64,000 nt of DNA from Bacilli bacterium (GTDB lineage: Bacteria; Bacillota; Bacilli; Bacillales; Amphibacillaceae). Shown piece by piece: positions 1-9,450 of this stretch. The notes under the pieces were generated by a model. It did not search any database, had not been told where the DNA came from, and saw only the letters and a list, made by a program, of their open reading frames with translations. The stretch lies in NCBI GenBank assembly GCA_012838505.1, contig DUPD01000048.1, positions 1 through 64,000 on the forward strand, given 5' to 3'. Every line of letters starts with the position of its first letter. Position 1 is the stretch's first letter. Made by a program: the position numbers and the translations under genes.

Positions 1-115
1 GAAATCTTAGGGCTAGGGATGATTCCTTCATCTCTTCTTCTAACTTTTTTAGAACCCTCCGAAAAACCGAAGACCTTATAACGGCCATATTTAGCCATTC
101 CAAAGTCTAGACCAC
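1..115. other. Intergenic, downstream of guaA
   Basis: This is the window edge beyond the guaA stop codon. I see no convincing coding frame, hairpin with U-run or repeat in these bases. Confidence 0.4.
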
Positions 116-1651
116 CTACTCCCACTCAATCGTCGAAGGTGGCTTACTTGTCACATCATACACCACTCGATTAACCTGATCGACTTCACTTGTCATCCGT
201 CGAGAAATTTTCTCTAACACGTCCCACGGAATGCGTGCCCAGTCAGATGTCATGCCGTCAACTGAGTGAACCGCGCGAATACCAACTGTGTGGTCGTATG
301 TGCGCTCTCCGTCTTTGACACCGACACTTTGAATGCCTGGTAGGACGGCAAAGTATTGCCAGATGTCGCGGTCGAGGCCGGCTGCAGCAATTTCTTCTCG
401 TAAAATTGCATCCGCTTCACGAACAATTTCAAGCTTTTCTTTGGTCACTTCACCAAGCACGCGAATACCTAAGCCTGGTCCTGGGAATGGCTGGCGCCAG
501 ACGATTTCTTCTGGGATACCTAATTCAATTCCCACTGCGCGTACTTCGTCTTTGAATAATGATTTTAATGGCTCAAGCAATTCAAACTGCATGTCTTCTG
601 GTAGTCCACCAACATTATGATGTGATTTAACCATTTTGCCACCGTCTGCTCCTGACTCGATCACATCCGAGTAAATTGTTCCTTGTGCAAGGAAATCCAT
701 ATCTTTCAAACGATCCGCTTCATCGTCAAAAACGTAAATAAATTCATTGCCAATAATTTTACGTTTTTCTTCTGGGTCTGAGACGCCGGCTAACTTACTA
801 AGGAAGCGTTCTTCAGCATCAATCCGAATAATGTTCATATTAAAGTCATCTTTAAATGTTTTCATCACCGTGTCACCTTCGTTTTTACGAAGCAGGCCAT
901 GGTCAACAAAAATACACGTGAGTTGATCACCAATTGCTTTATGAACAAGCGCAGCTACAACAGATGAGTCGACACCACCACTTAGTGCGCATAAAACTTT
1001 ACGGTTGCCTACAGTTTGGCGGATTTTCTCTACTTCATGCTTGACATAATAGGCAGCTGTCCAGCTCCCTTGACAATCGCACACTTCGTAAAGGAAATTT
1101 TTCAAAATAGCTTGTCCATTCGTTGTCTGTGCCATTTCCGGGTGAAATTGTAGCCCAAAAATTGCTTTGTCTTGATGCTGGATTGCGACAATTTGTGAGT
1201 CTTTTGTAGCTGTGACAACAAATTGATCGGCAACAGTTTCAATTTGATCCGTTTTGCTAAGCCAAACTGTTTGCATCGCCTCTGTGCTGGCGAATAATGG
1301 CGTCTTCGCTGCGGCTTGGATTTCCGCTTCAAGGTAGCCTGTTTCATCTGATTCTGTCACGACACCACCAAACAGCTGATTCATTTCTAGCGCACTATAC
1401 CCGAGTGCTAAAACAGGAATGTCTAGATCAAAAATCGCTTCATTAATCAATGGCTTTTCTTGATCAAAAACACTTCGTTGACCGCCAGATAAAACGATCC
1501 CTTTCGGATTAATTTTTTTAATCTCATCAATTGTTAATCGATGGGGATGAAGCTCGCTATAAACACCGAGATCACGAATCCCTCTTGTCAGTACTTGACT
1601 ATATTGGCTACCATAATCAAGCACTAAAATTAAGTCAGTTTTTATTTTCAC
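116..1651 (-). CDS. guaA: GMP synthase lacking the glutaminase cysteine
   Basis: GMP synthase converts XMP to GMP with ATP. The C-terminal two thirds are canonical, with the PP-loop SGGVDSS near residue 225 and the [13 protein letters not shown] block, so the synthetase half looks active. The N-terminal class I amidotransferase domain is altered. Where the family has G-I-C-Y-G this protein has ALGYS, so the nucleophilic Cys is Gly (about residue 84) and the oxyanion Gly is Ser. The partner His and Glu remain in FHPE (about 170-172). SGGP is also SGGQ. I chose the GTG start at 1651 because GAGGAG lies 9 nt upstream; the track's TTG start abuts the ribosome site. A guanine riboswitch precedes it. 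I infer ammonia-dependent GMP synthesis. Confidence 0.95.
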   Translation of the reverse strand: MKIKTDLILVLDYGSQYSQVLTRGIRDLGVYSELHPHRLTIDEIKKINPKGIVLSGGQRSVFDQEKPLINEAIFDLDIPVLALGYSALEMNQLFGGVVTESDETGYLEAEIQAAAKTPLFASTEAMQTVWLSKTDQIETVADQFVVTATKDSQIVAIQHQDKAIFGLQFHPEMAQTTNGQAILKNFLYEVCDCQGSWTAAYYVKHEVEKIRQTVGNRKVLCALSGGVDSSVVAALVHKAIGDQLTCIFVDHGLLRKNEGDTVMKTFKDDFNMNIIRIDAEERFLSKLAGVSDPEEKRKIIGNEFIYVFDDEADRLKDMDFLAQGTIYSDVIESGADGGKMVKSHHNVGGLPEDMQFELLEPLKSLFKDEVRAVGIELGIPEEIVWRQPFPGPGLGIRVLGEVTKEKLEIVREADAILREEIAAAGLDRDIWQYFAVLPGIQSVGVKDGERTYDHTVGIRAVHSVDGMTSDWARIPWDVLEKISRRMTSEVDQVNRVVYDVTSKPPSTIEWE

Positions 1652-1732
1652 TCTTGCCAACTCCTCAATCTTGCAAAATTTTTAAGAAAACTTGTCTTAC
1701 TCAAATAGAAAGCCTCTGTTTAGAAAACTTGG

Positions 1733-1757
1733 CATTCGCCAAGCCTTTAGGCGAATG
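1733..1757 (-). other. Leader hairpin with two exclusive folds
   Basis: On the minus strand CATTCGCC pairs with GGCGAATG. An overlapping alternative, CTTGGC-GAAT-GCCAAG, is followed by TTTTCT. The two cannot form together. This may be a second, weaker terminator or a leader switch between the riboswitch terminator and guaA. The function is not established. Confidence 0.35.
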
Positions 1758-1807
1758 TTTTAATTGCACTTATGTAGTAAGAAAGTTGTTATACTTTCTT
1801 ATCTACC

Positions 1808-1845
1808 AAAAAAGACAGAGGCAGAATAATAAATATTATTCCGCC
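1808..1845 (-). terminator. Riboswitch expression-platform terminator
   Basis: Read on the minus strand, GGCGGAATAAT pairs with the following TATTATTCTGCC, and six U residues come shortly after. The 5' arm overlaps the 3' side of the purine aptamer P1 stem. This is the usual layout for guanine-induced termination. Confidence 0.8.
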
Positions 1846-1915
1846 CCTATAGTCAGGAATTTTACGGATTCCCGGTAGAAACTTTCACCCCATATTGGCG
1901 AGGATATACAGAAGT
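1843..1915 (-). promoter_or_regulatory. Guanine-type purine riboswitch upstream of guaA
   Basis: The minus strand carries the conserved G-box core: an AATATGG loop, TTTCTACCGG in the J2/3-P3 region, CCGTAAA in the P3 loop and CTGACTATA at the P1/J3-1 junction. P2 (UCGCC/GGUGA) and P3 can be drawn. The C in GACTA corresponds to C74, which marks guanine rather than adenine sensing. It sits about 190 nt upstream of guaA, with a terminator directly after it, so excess guanine should stop transcription into guaA. Confidence 0.9.
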
Positions 1916-1961
1916 AATCGCTTATTTAATGTTATTATTTTATCAATCACGCCTGCAACGG

Positions 1962-4178
1962 TCAAGTTAAGATTCGTTTGATTAATGCGTGATAATCATC
2001 GTAAAGATCCGATTTATTTTCTAGCTGAAAATCCTTCCGGTAAATCAGCTGTGTATACGTATTCGTTAACCGTGTCATTAACTCAGTTTGTAGCGTTTCA
2101 TCGACTTCTCGAGCAAAACTGTCTAACGTTTGATCTGGTCGGCGTTTAAGCTTATGCAGTTGCAACAATTTAACCAGACCAAGGTATGCTGTTTCAAACT
2201 CCCGATTCGATTCGAAGTTTGACCAATACGATAAGATTATTTTTGTTAAAAATTGCTTCCACTTAATTGCAATCAAACCAACGATCAGTACGCTAACGAT
2301 GACTCCAGTAAGCCAGAACCAAATTGAGAAATTCCCTAGTGAACGTGTTGTCGTTCGATCATTGTCGATTGGCTCTTGATCGAGTGCTTGCTCCTCCTGT
2401 AACATGTCGTGATCTTCTTCAGTTCTTGGTTGTTCTTGTTTGTCTACATACTGATCGTCGACTTGCTTATTTTCACTATAGAGCATATCACTGCCACTGA
2501 ACCCGATTGTCGGTTCGAATGGAATCCAGCCAATCTGCGGGAAGTAGACTTCAACCCATGAGTGAGCATTGCTATTTTTAATTTCGTAACGATACAATGC
2601 TTGATCAACCGTCGACAGGTCTTCAATTTGTTCACCACTTGAAAAACCTTTTACCCAGCGCGCTGGAATTCCAACCGCTCTGAGTAGGACAACCATCGAG
2701 GTTGAGAAGTTATCGCAATAGCCATACTGTGTTTCAAACAGAAATTGATCAACATAGTCTTGTCCTTCTGCTGGATATGGTACATCATCAATTTGATATC
2801 TGAAATTTCCTCGGGAAAAATAACGTTCAATTGCGACTGTTTGATCGTACTGTGTCTCTTTACCGTCAATAATATCCGCTGCTAATTGAAAAACGCGATC
2901 AGGTAACGTGTCTGGGAGTTGCAAATAGTTTGAAGCAATCTCATGCGGAATCGCTCCTCCTGCATCCTTTAGCTGTTGGTATGAGACACTTGGATAGTAA
3001 TACGTCATTTCAAATGGATGATTATAGAGTAACTCAAAAGCACTGAATACATGTTCAGAGAAAGTCGGATTGATTTCACCTGTTGCTGCATCATAGTCAA
3101 AGAAGTCAACTTCTTCATGATTCACTTCCCACAATCCATAGGGATAAACAAGATTTAGAAAATTAACCCGCTCTGTGTACTCCACAGTTGCACGCGTTAA
3201 ATCATTGCCCAACCACGGTTCGATCAATTGTAAATCACCTTCGTGATAACGTTGGGTGTTCAAACCAGTATCTCGTTGCCAGCCCCTACCTGTATAATGA
3301 TCTTTTGATTCAATTCGCCAATAATGTTCAATCGCTGTTTCAGCATAAAAAACGGGTGTGTCATCCATCATAAGCGAGCCACCAAGTTGGCTGTCATCAG
3401 GACTATATGCAGATCGTCCTAGTTCACTAGTTCTCCCACTACCAGTGATCCGTTCACCCACCTGCGTAACAAACGGCACCGGATCTGGCCAAATTGGTTC
3501 GGCTTTTGGCGCAAAATAACTGATGCTCCCGATCGTAAGCATGATGAAAATTAACGGGATAATGGTTCGAACAAGCCAGTTGGAAAAATGAATCGGTAAT
3601 TGCTTATCAATCGTTTTTCTTAAATAGTGATTAATGACAAGAATAAAAACACTAATCCCCACAATCCAAATAATCGCCCGATTCGCCCGGTATGCGGTAA
3701 ATGTATCCATAACTGTGACATAGATCAATGTTAAACAAATATAAACGAACACACGCCTCATCGTTACAAACCAAAAGTACAGCAAATAACTGACTAAGGC
3801 GATAATCACTAAGAAAATAATCGTTTGAAAAATCTCCGTAAACTGAAACCAGTTGCGAGCAAGCATCGCAGTTGTGTTTTTTTGGAATTCAAATTGAATC
3901 AGACTCCACCAGTGATCACTAAATACTGGTCGTGGTAAAAAGCTGAAATGAACAATCAACAAAATCACAGTTGTTTTGATTGATAACGCTGCCCAGCTTG
4001 GCAAATTAAACAACATCACCCCAAATGAAAAGATTGCAAATAAAATAAATAAATTTAAGTGATTAAAGCCAACAATTTGATCGAGTGGGCGAATCCATTC
4101 AAAAAATAGTAACAAGCTTAACACATAGGAAACCCTACTTAAGACTTTAATTTGAATCATTCGTTGATTGTCGAACAT
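1962..4178 (-). CDS. yebA: Transglutaminase-like membrane protein
   Basis: A membrane protein with about five or six N-terminal transmembrane segments (first ~225 residues), a large extracellular domain, a transglutaminase-core fold, one late transmembrane helix and a cytosolic tail. The catalytic Cys lies in GYCDNFS and the His in NAHSWVEV; the third position reads PFEPT, as I recall for many YebA-like proteins. It is the last gene of the moxR-DUF58-transglutaminase operon, an arrangement also found before guaA in B. subtilis. I prefer the ATG at 4178, which overlaps the upstream stop as TAATG and suggests translational coupling; the track start is 6 codons longer. The substrate is unknown, and peptidoglycan or protein crosslinking is only a guess. 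Confidence 0.85.
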   Translation of the reverse strand: MFDNQRMIQIKVLSRVSYVLSLLLFFEWIRPLDQIVGFNHLNLFILFAIFSFGVMLFNLPSWAALSIKTTVILLIVHFSFLPRPVFSDHWWSLIQFEFQKNTTAMLARNWFQFTEIFQTIIFLVIIALVSYLLYFWFVTMRRVFVYICLTLIYVTVMDTFTAYRANRAIIWIVGISVFILVINHYLRKTIDKQLPIHFSNWLVRTIIPLIFIMLTIGSISYFAPKAEPIWPDPVPFVTQVGERITGSGRTSELGRSAYSPDDSQLGGSLMMDDTPVFYAETAIEHYWRIESKDHYTGRGWQRDTGLNTQRYHEGDLQLIEPWLGNDLTRATVEYTERVNFLNLVYPYGLWEVNHEEVDFFDYDAATGEINPTFSEHVFSAFELLYNHPFEMTYYYPSVSYQQLKDAGGAIPHEIASNYLQLPDTLPDRVFQLAADIIDGKETQYDQTVAIERYFSRGNFRYQIDDVPYPAEGQDYVDQFLFETQYGYCDNFSTSMVVLLRAVGIPARWVKGFSSGEQIEDLSTVDQALYRYEIKNSNAHSWVEVYFPQIGWIPFEPTIGFSGSDMLYSENKQVDDQYVDKQEQPRTEEDHDMLQEEQALDQEPIDNDRTTTRSLGNFSIWFWLTGVIVSVLIVGLIAIKWKQFLTKIILSYWSNFESNREFETAYLGLVKLLQLHKLKRRPDQTLDSFAREVDETLQTELMTRLTNTYTQLIYRKDFQLENKSDLYDDYHALIKRILT

Positions 4179-5425
4179 TAAATTGTCACCACCCATCGTG
4201 GTTGATTAATTTTTTCTTCATCGATCGTAACGACATGGATTCGATTCTGTTCTAGTTCAGCTTCTAACGCTCTCGTTCCAATCGTTTGATCAGATTTGGC
4301 TTGGGTTACATAGACTGTGATTCGTTGGTGCTTGTCTGATAAAGCAATTAGACGTGCAACCATTTTTTCTGTTAATTGATCGGTAACAATCAGCAGGAAG
4401 TTGCCTCGATCAAATGACTGCTGATATTGATCAAAACTTGCTTCCACCATCATTTCAGTTGCCCCAGGCTTTAGCGCAGTGAAGCTATCTGCTAAATTGG
4501 CCCAGCTACTTTTTGTTGAATAAGCAATTTGATCAGTCCCAATATAGTTAAACTCAACTTGTAAATTATCCGCTTTTAATCGTGGTAAAAGGGCATAGCA
4601 CATTGCGACGTTCCACTCATAAGCGATCGTATTATTAATCCCAAATAAGATCACCGCCCCATCCCGATTATACTCTTGATCGAATTCCTTTGTCATCAAC
4701 GTATCCGTCTTTGCCGTTGCCTTCCAATGGATCGCCGACAATCGATCACCAGGTGTATACTGACGCGCACCAGTTATGTTGCTTGAGCGATCAGCATGCA
4801 ATGTCGAACTGACTTGATCGCCGAGTAACTTATTTTTATTGATTAAATTCAACCTGAGCTCAAGTGAAGCTGGCGAAACACTAAATGTCGATTGAACCGG
4901 AAGCTCAACCGTCTTTGTAATAAACCCAAATAAATCACTGATCGTTAACCTTACGGATTCAAGCGTATGAATCCCTCTAGGCAATTCCGTTAAATGATAA
5001 TGATAAGTCAACTGACGACGAAAGTTCGGGTGGAAAACAGCTCGTTCAGTTAAATCGCGCTGGCTCAGTTTGCGTTTTGCTAATAACTTTGACCAGCCGT
5101 TTCGGGTAAAAATTCCCCCCATTGATCTTGGCAATGCATCCTCAATGATTAAATACGACACTGGGAATGGCAGATATCTATTCAGATTTAACTCAACTTG
5201 AATGTCTTGTCCCGCTTCAACTTGATTTTTTTCAAGCACACGCTCGATTTTCCAGTCTTTAATCGGATAAAAAATAAATACGAGATAATAACAGAAAATC
5301 GGTAAGGTCAAATAAAATAAAAACCAGCTAACAAAACCTCCTTGAAACATCGCATAGCTAAATAAAATTAAAAACAAGCTAAACAAAACGACCGTTTTCA
5401 TCAGTAAATAAATGATTTGTCTCAT
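4178..5425 (-). CDS. yeaD: DUF58 protein (YeaD-like)
   Basis: A 415-residue protein with two N-terminal transmembrane segments (about residues 5-50) and a C-terminal DUF58/von Willebrand-like region. The hallmark QYTPGDRLSAIHWKATAK is clear around residue 220-240. DUF58 proteins accompany MoxR ATPases and are thought to act as their membrane partners; the reaction is not known. The gene overlaps moxR upstream and the transglutaminase gene downstream by one base (TAATG at both), so the three are translated as a coupled unit. Confidence 0.85.
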   Translation of the reverse strand: MRQIIYLLMKTVVLFSLFLILFSYAMFQGGFVSWFLFYLTLPIFCYYLVFIFYPIKDWKIERVLEKNQVEAGQDIQVELNLNRYLPFPVSYLIIEDALPRSMGGIFTRNGWSKLLAKRKLSQRDLTERAVFHPNFRRQLTYHYHLTELPRGIHTLESVRLTISDLFGFITKTVELPVQSTFSVSPASLELRLNLINKNKLLGDQVSSTLHADRSSNITGARQYTPGDRLSAIHWKATAKTDTLMTKEFDQEYNRDGAVILFGINNTIAYEWNVAMCYALLPRLKADNLQVEFNYIGTDQIAYSTKSSWANLADSFTALKPGATEMMVEASFDQYQQSFDRGNFLLIVTDQLTEKMVARLIALSDKHQRITVYVTQAKSDQTIGTRALEAELEQNRIHVVTIDEEKINQPRWVVTI

Positions 5426-6381
5426 TAGTTTGAGCCCTTCCGTGTCGGAACCTCAACTTGCGCTAGAATCGATTCAATGATCTGATCGACTGATCGTTTC
5501 TCATATTTTGCAGCTTGCGTTAAAATCATCCGGTGATTGAGAACAAATGGCGCTAAGTAAATCACATCATCCGGAATACAGTAATCGCGCCCTTGAATAT
5601 AAGCGTATGCTTTAGCTGAACGCATTAAACCGATCGCTCCACGCGGGCTAGCACCTAACAGAATCGCTGGATGCTCTCGTGTCATCCGCACAATTTTTAC
5701 AATATATTCTTGAACCATTGGGTCAATGTAAACCCCATTCACTTCCTCTTGCATCGTGACGACATCTTGGCGCTCAATCACAGCGGTTAGCGTTTCAATT
5801 GGGTGAACACCACCTGTCCTGTCCAACATATCAATTTCTTCTGCTTCAGTTGGATACCCCATTGTTAACTTGAGTAAAAAGCGGTCAATTTGCGCTTCTG
5901 GTAATGGATAGGTACCTTCGTATTCGATTGGGTTTTGGGTTGCCATCACAAAAAATGGATCGTCGATCATAATTGTTTGGCCATCGACAGTCACACTGTT
6001 TTCTTCCATAGCTTCAAGTAGTGCTGATTGCGTCTTTGGTGAGGTGCGGTTGATTTCATCGGCTAAAATAATATCGCCTACGATTGGTCCTTGCTTATAT
6101 TCAAACTTGTGTTTTTGTGGATGATAAATTGAAACGCCAGTGACATCTGATGGTAATAGGTCTGGTGTAAATTGAATTCGGCTAAATGAGCAGTTTAGCG
6201 ATTTGGCCAGTGCGCGGACGAGCATCGTCTTTCCGACACCTGGGATGTCTTCGAGGAGGACGTGTCCTCGTGCTAAAAGAGCCGTCAAGCTTAACGTAAT
6301 CGTTTCGTTTTTTCCAATAATCACTTTGTTGATATTTGTTAGTAATTTATGTAAGAGTTGCTGATTATGATTCATTTTCAA
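5425..6381 (-). CDS. yeaC: MoxR-family AAA+ ATPase (YeaC-like)
   Basis: A MoxR AAA+ ATPase of 318 residues. Walker A is GVGKT near residue 48-52 and Walker B is IILADEIN near 104-111. A sensor-type ATQNP and the arginine-rich GASPRG follow. MoxR proteins are chaperone-like ATPases that mature or assemble envelope complexes. It is the first gene of the operon. AAAGGAGG lies 6 nt before the TTG start used here; an ATG two codons later is also possible. A -10-like TATAGT lies upstream on the minus strand. Confidence 0.9.
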   Translation of the reverse strand: MKMNHNQQLLHKLLTNINKVIIGKNETITLSLTALLARGHVLLEDIPGVGKTMLVRALAKSLNCSFSRIQFTPDLLPSDVTGVSIYHPQKHKFEYKQGPIVGDIILADEINRTSPKTQSALLEAMEENSVTVDGQTIMIDDPFFVMATQNPIEYEGTYPLPEAQIDRFLLKLTMGYPTEAEEIDMLDRTGGVHPIETLTAVIERQDVVTMQEEVNGVYIDPMVQEYIVKIVRMTREHPAILLGASPRGAIGLMRSAKAYAYIQGRDYCIPDDVIYLAPFVLNHRMILTQAAKYEKRSVDQIIESILAQVEVPTRKGSN

Positions 6382-6467
6382 GAAAAACCTCCTTTTATGT
6401 CAAAAATTCCTGTTATCTCTATACTATAGTTTTTTGTCTTAAAAATAAACTATTGATTGAGGAACAT

Positions 6468-6546
6468 AGACCGCAGATGAAATATACTCGCTTTCCGCAG
6501 GCACCGCCCGAGGAAAGCGTCCACCCAGAGTGGAAATCACGGGCCT
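6468..6546. repeat. Bacillaceae-type intergenic repeat with hairpin
   Basis: CGCTTTCC and GGAAAGCG form an imperfect inverted repeat about 15 bases apart. The flanks (GCGGTC on the minus strand, and GTATATTTC next to the stem) match in style the dispersed intergenic repeats I recall from Oceanobacillus, Virgibacillus and Gracilibacillus genomes. Only one copy is visible here. The rest of the 6382-6687 gap holds the moxR promoter region and no gene that I can see. Confidence 0.45.
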
Positions 6547-6687
6547 AGCACTAACAAAATTATTCGTGTTTTGTCCTCCAAGTAAGTAATTGAGTCAAGT
6601 ACTATACCGAAAAGCAATACCGCCCTTAATCAATCTAAGAGCAACATAAAAATATAACTGCGAAAGTTGAGTTATTAATTAAACCTT

Positions 6688-8052
6688 TCAACCAATCAGC
6701 ATTCGTGCTTCTGGGTAGCGGTAGAGGTCTTTTGTTGGTGGACTACTAATTAGGAATAGGAAAGAGAAAATCCCGATTCGTCCGATAAACATCATCACCA
6801 TGATCACAATTCGCCCAACAACAGACAACTCACCCGTAATTCCCAAGCTCAGCCCCGTTGTTCCAAAGGCTGAAAACACTTCAAATATGAGCTCAAGAAT
6901 CGAAAACGATTCCGTGATCGATAAAACAAAAATCGCGATCAGAGTAAGAGAAATTGCTGTGGTCAACACAACAAATGAACGAATTGTATCCCGATGACTG
7001 ATTTCTCTTTGAAATACTTTAATTGATTGACGCCCCTTGGCATAATTGTAAACGGACAACAGCACTACCGCAAAAGTCGTCGTTCGAATCCCACCACCTA
7101 CACTACTTGGAGATGCCCCAATAAACATTAAAAAAGCAAGTACAATTAATGTCGGTGTTGAGAATTCAGCGATGTTGCTTGTGATTTGACCACCACTTCG
7201 AGTTGAAACAGAGTTAAATAAGCTCGATAGCAATGACTGATACCAGGTCTGATCAGCAAATGCAAGATTATGCTCAATGAGAAAAATAACAACCATTCCT
7301 AAAATGAGCAGTAAGAAATAAGTCGTCGTTGTTAGCTTCATAAATGTCGTAAACCGAAAACCCTTTTTACGATTTTTTCGATCAATCAGCCACTGTTGAA
7401 TTTCAATTAATACTGGGAAGCCAATTGCACCAAGAACCATTAAAATGATATGGACAAATTGAACAAAATAATCATCAGCAAATGGAACGAGTGAAGCACC
7501 ATTAATATGAAAGCCAGCATTTGTTGTTGCACTCACTGATGCAAAATAACCTTGGAGCCAAGCTTCCTGCCACGTATCAAAGTAATTTAGGTAATGGATA
7601 CTGAGCACGACCATGCCAACCAATTCAATCGCAAGAATCATTTGGAGAATTTTTTTCGTTAACCGAACAAGTCCAGAAAAAGTTGCTTGATTATGGTCAA
7701 TTGAGATCAGCTGGCGCTCACGGATACCGATTTTTTTGCCAAGCATAATGTAGATCGCTGTTCCCATTGTCATAATCCCAATTCCACCGAGTTGAAAAAT
7801 AAATGACAAGGCAAAATAGCCTGCGGTGTTAAAGACTTGATCAATCGGTATGACGGACAAGCCAGTCACACTAATCGCGCTAATTGCAGTAAATAAGCTG
7901 TCGAAGAGCGATAGCGTTTGTCCTTCTTGCCAAAATAATGGCATACTCAAGATTGATGTTGAAATTAAAATCGCCAAAAAATAAAATAAAACGATTAATT
8001 TAACGGGTGATAAATTTTGGTTTTTGATTAAGCGATTAATGAAACTCATCAA
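6688..8052 (-). CDS. ktrB: KtrB/TrkH-family potassium uptake subunit
   Basis: An integral membrane potassium translocating subunit of 454 residues, the usual KtrB/KtrD length. The four pore-loop filters characteristic of the family are visible in order: ISVTGLS, ATTNAGF, STRSGG and FGTTGLS. Such subunits take up K+ (often Na+-dependent) and need a cytosolic KtrA/KtrC RCK partner, which is not encoded nearby. Whether it is the ktrB or ktrD paralogue cannot be decided from the sequence. It is divergent from the LOV-STAS gene. Confidence 0.9.
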   Translation of the reverse strand: MMSFINRLIKNQNLSPVKLIVLFYFLAILISTSILSMPLFWQEGQTLSLFDSLFTAISAISVTGLSVIPIDQVFNTAGYFALSFIFQLGGIGIMTMGTAIYIMLGKKIGIRERQLISIDHNQATFSGLVRLTKKILQMILAIELVGMVVLSIHYLNYFDTWQEAWLQGYFASVSATTNAGFHINGASLVPFADDYFVQFVHIILMVLGAIGFPVLIEIQQWLIDRKNRKKGFRFTTFMKLTTTTYFLLLILGMVVIFLIEHNLAFADQTWYQSLLSSLFNSVSTRSGGQITSNIAEFSTPTLIVLAFLMFIGASPSSVGGGIRTTTFAVVLLSVYNYAKGRQSIKVFQREISHRDTIRSFVVLTTAISLTLIAIFVLSITESFSILELIFEVFSAFGTTGLSLGITGELSVVGRIVIMVMMFIGRIGIFSFLFLISSPPTKDLYRYPEARMLIG

Positions 8053-8154
8053 GTTTCCCCCTTACTATTTGGCTGAAAGTTGATTTATTACTAATTCTAT
8101 GATTGATTTACAAAATCAAACATGGCATAATTTTTAAAAGGAGTGATTCATATC

Positions 8155-8916
8155 ATGATCAAGCAACTAGAAGATTCATTTTTTAGAGAAGCACTTAACC
8201 ATACAAATGTTGGTCTTATTATAACAGATCCGAATCAACCTGATCACCCTATTATTTTTGTAAATAAAGGTTTTGTCAATTTAACTGGATATGAAGCAGA
8301 TGAGGTGACCGGAAAGAATAGTCGGATCCTTCAAGGTCATTCAACTGATCCTGAAGTAACTGAGGCGATTAAACAAGCGATAACTAATGAACAATCAATT
8401 ACCGTCGAAATTTTTAATTATAAAAAAAATGGTGAGCCTTTTTGGAATAAGCTGACGATCGATCCGATGTGGGTTGATGGTAAATTATACTTCGTTGGGG
8501 TACAAAAAGATATTACCGAATCCAAAAGAAAAGAAGCACTTTTACAAGAGGCTTTAACTGAGCTTGAACAACTTTCGACACCGATCGTTCCTATTAATAA
8601 AAATATTGTAGCCTTGCCTCTAATTGGTAAAGTAAACTATGAACGACTCGATCAATTAACAGGGAAAATATCAACTTATTTATCAAAAAATAAAAATGAT
8701 TATTTAATTTTAGATTTATCTGGTCTATATAATATTGAACCAACAGCTGTTGATTCATTTTTAAAGCTCCGTGATCTCACGCAGCTGATTGGCACACTTC
8801 TTGTCGTTACAGGAGTACGACCTGACCTTGCCTTGAAAGCACGGGATTTCACTGATCAATTAAAGGATCTCCGTACATACTTAACAATTCAAGATGCGAT
8901 TAAAGCACTAACATAA
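8155..8916 (+). CDS. ytvA: LOV-STAS protein lacking the photoactive Cys (YtvA-like)
   Basis: A 253-residue protein close to the 261 residues of B. subtilis YtvA, a blue-light receptor of the stressosome. The LOV core (about 12-115) keeps the flavin-binding pattern: GKNSRILQG, NYKKNGEPFWN and YFVGVQKDI. The STAS domain spans about 145-250. The LOV signature GxNCRFLQG here reads GKNSRILQG, so the cysteine that forms the flavin adduct is Ser (about residue 56). I use the ATG at 8155, 12 nt after AAAAGGAG; the track start at 8143 lies inside that ribosome site. I infer flavin binding without the normal photocycle, possibly redox sensing. Confidence 0.88.
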   Translation: MIKQLEDSFFREALNHTNVGLIITDPNQPDHPIIFVNKGFVNLTGYEADEVTGKNSRILQGHSTDPEVTEAIKQAITNEQSITVEIFNYKKNGEPFWNKLTIDPMWVDGKLYFVGVQKDITESKRKEALLQEALTELEQLSTPIVPINKNIVALPLIGKVNYERLDQLTGKISTYLSKNKNDYLILDLSGLYNIEPTAVDSFLKLRDLTQLIGTLLVVTGVRPDLALKARDFTDQLKDLRTYLTIQDAIKALT

Positions 8917-9022
8917 AAAGTGCATAGCCACTTGAATTTATGGGGTTTCCTTGAAAAAAGAGGACGACTTTCTGCATGTGGCACTAACGCATCATTCTTT
9001 GTTTATGGGAATCAGATGAACC

Positions 9023-9070
9023 AAAACTCCACTCTTATAGCAGTTTTTTACTACAAGAGTGGGGTTTTTG
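9023..9070 (+). terminator. Terminator after the LOV-STAS gene
   Basis: CCACTCTT and AAGAGTGG form a stem followed by GGTTTTTGG, with A residues on the other side. It is about 110 nt past the ytvA stop. The rest of the 8917-9191 gap shows nothing else I recognise. Confidence 0.7.
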
Positions 9071-9191
9071 GTCTTCCCTACAGCCATTAGTTGACGATGT
9101 GATGCTTATATGTGAACAATATAGGCAATCTAGCTGTACTAATAAACTGGTTATTATCAAAAATCATTTAGACTGTTTTAGTGAAGAGGTT

Positions 9192-9450
9192 CTAATATTC
9201 AACAACCACCATACTCCAATACTCTAATGATGGCAGTTCAAAGATAATTTCACCATTTTCTTGAGTAAATGCTAATTCGATGGCTGATCCTTCTTCCTGA
9301 TCAGGTGACGCAAACCATACTTTTTCAGCCTTTTGATCTGAAGCAATCTTAATTTGAAGATCTTCTCTTAAATTAGGTGCTGTTTGTGTACCCATGTCGT
9401 CTTTCCAATCAAGCGAGATTGCATCAGTGAAATTAATAAGTCGAATTGCC
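9192..9450 (-). pseudogene. C-terminal remnant of a GH66 dextranase
   Basis: The track shows a 67-residue ORF, but the same minus-strand frame continues upstream to about 9450 (AIRLINFTDAISLDW). The stretch resembles the C-terminus of GH66 enzymes (dextranase or cycloisomaltooligosaccharide glucanotransferase), including KVWFASPDQ and ELPSLEYWSMVVVEY. The catalytic barrel is gone. It lies beside a dexB-like glucosidase, so this was probably the endo-acting partner of an alpha-1,6-glucan pathway. The family call is from memory of conserved tails; I am fairly sure of it. Confidence 0.6.
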
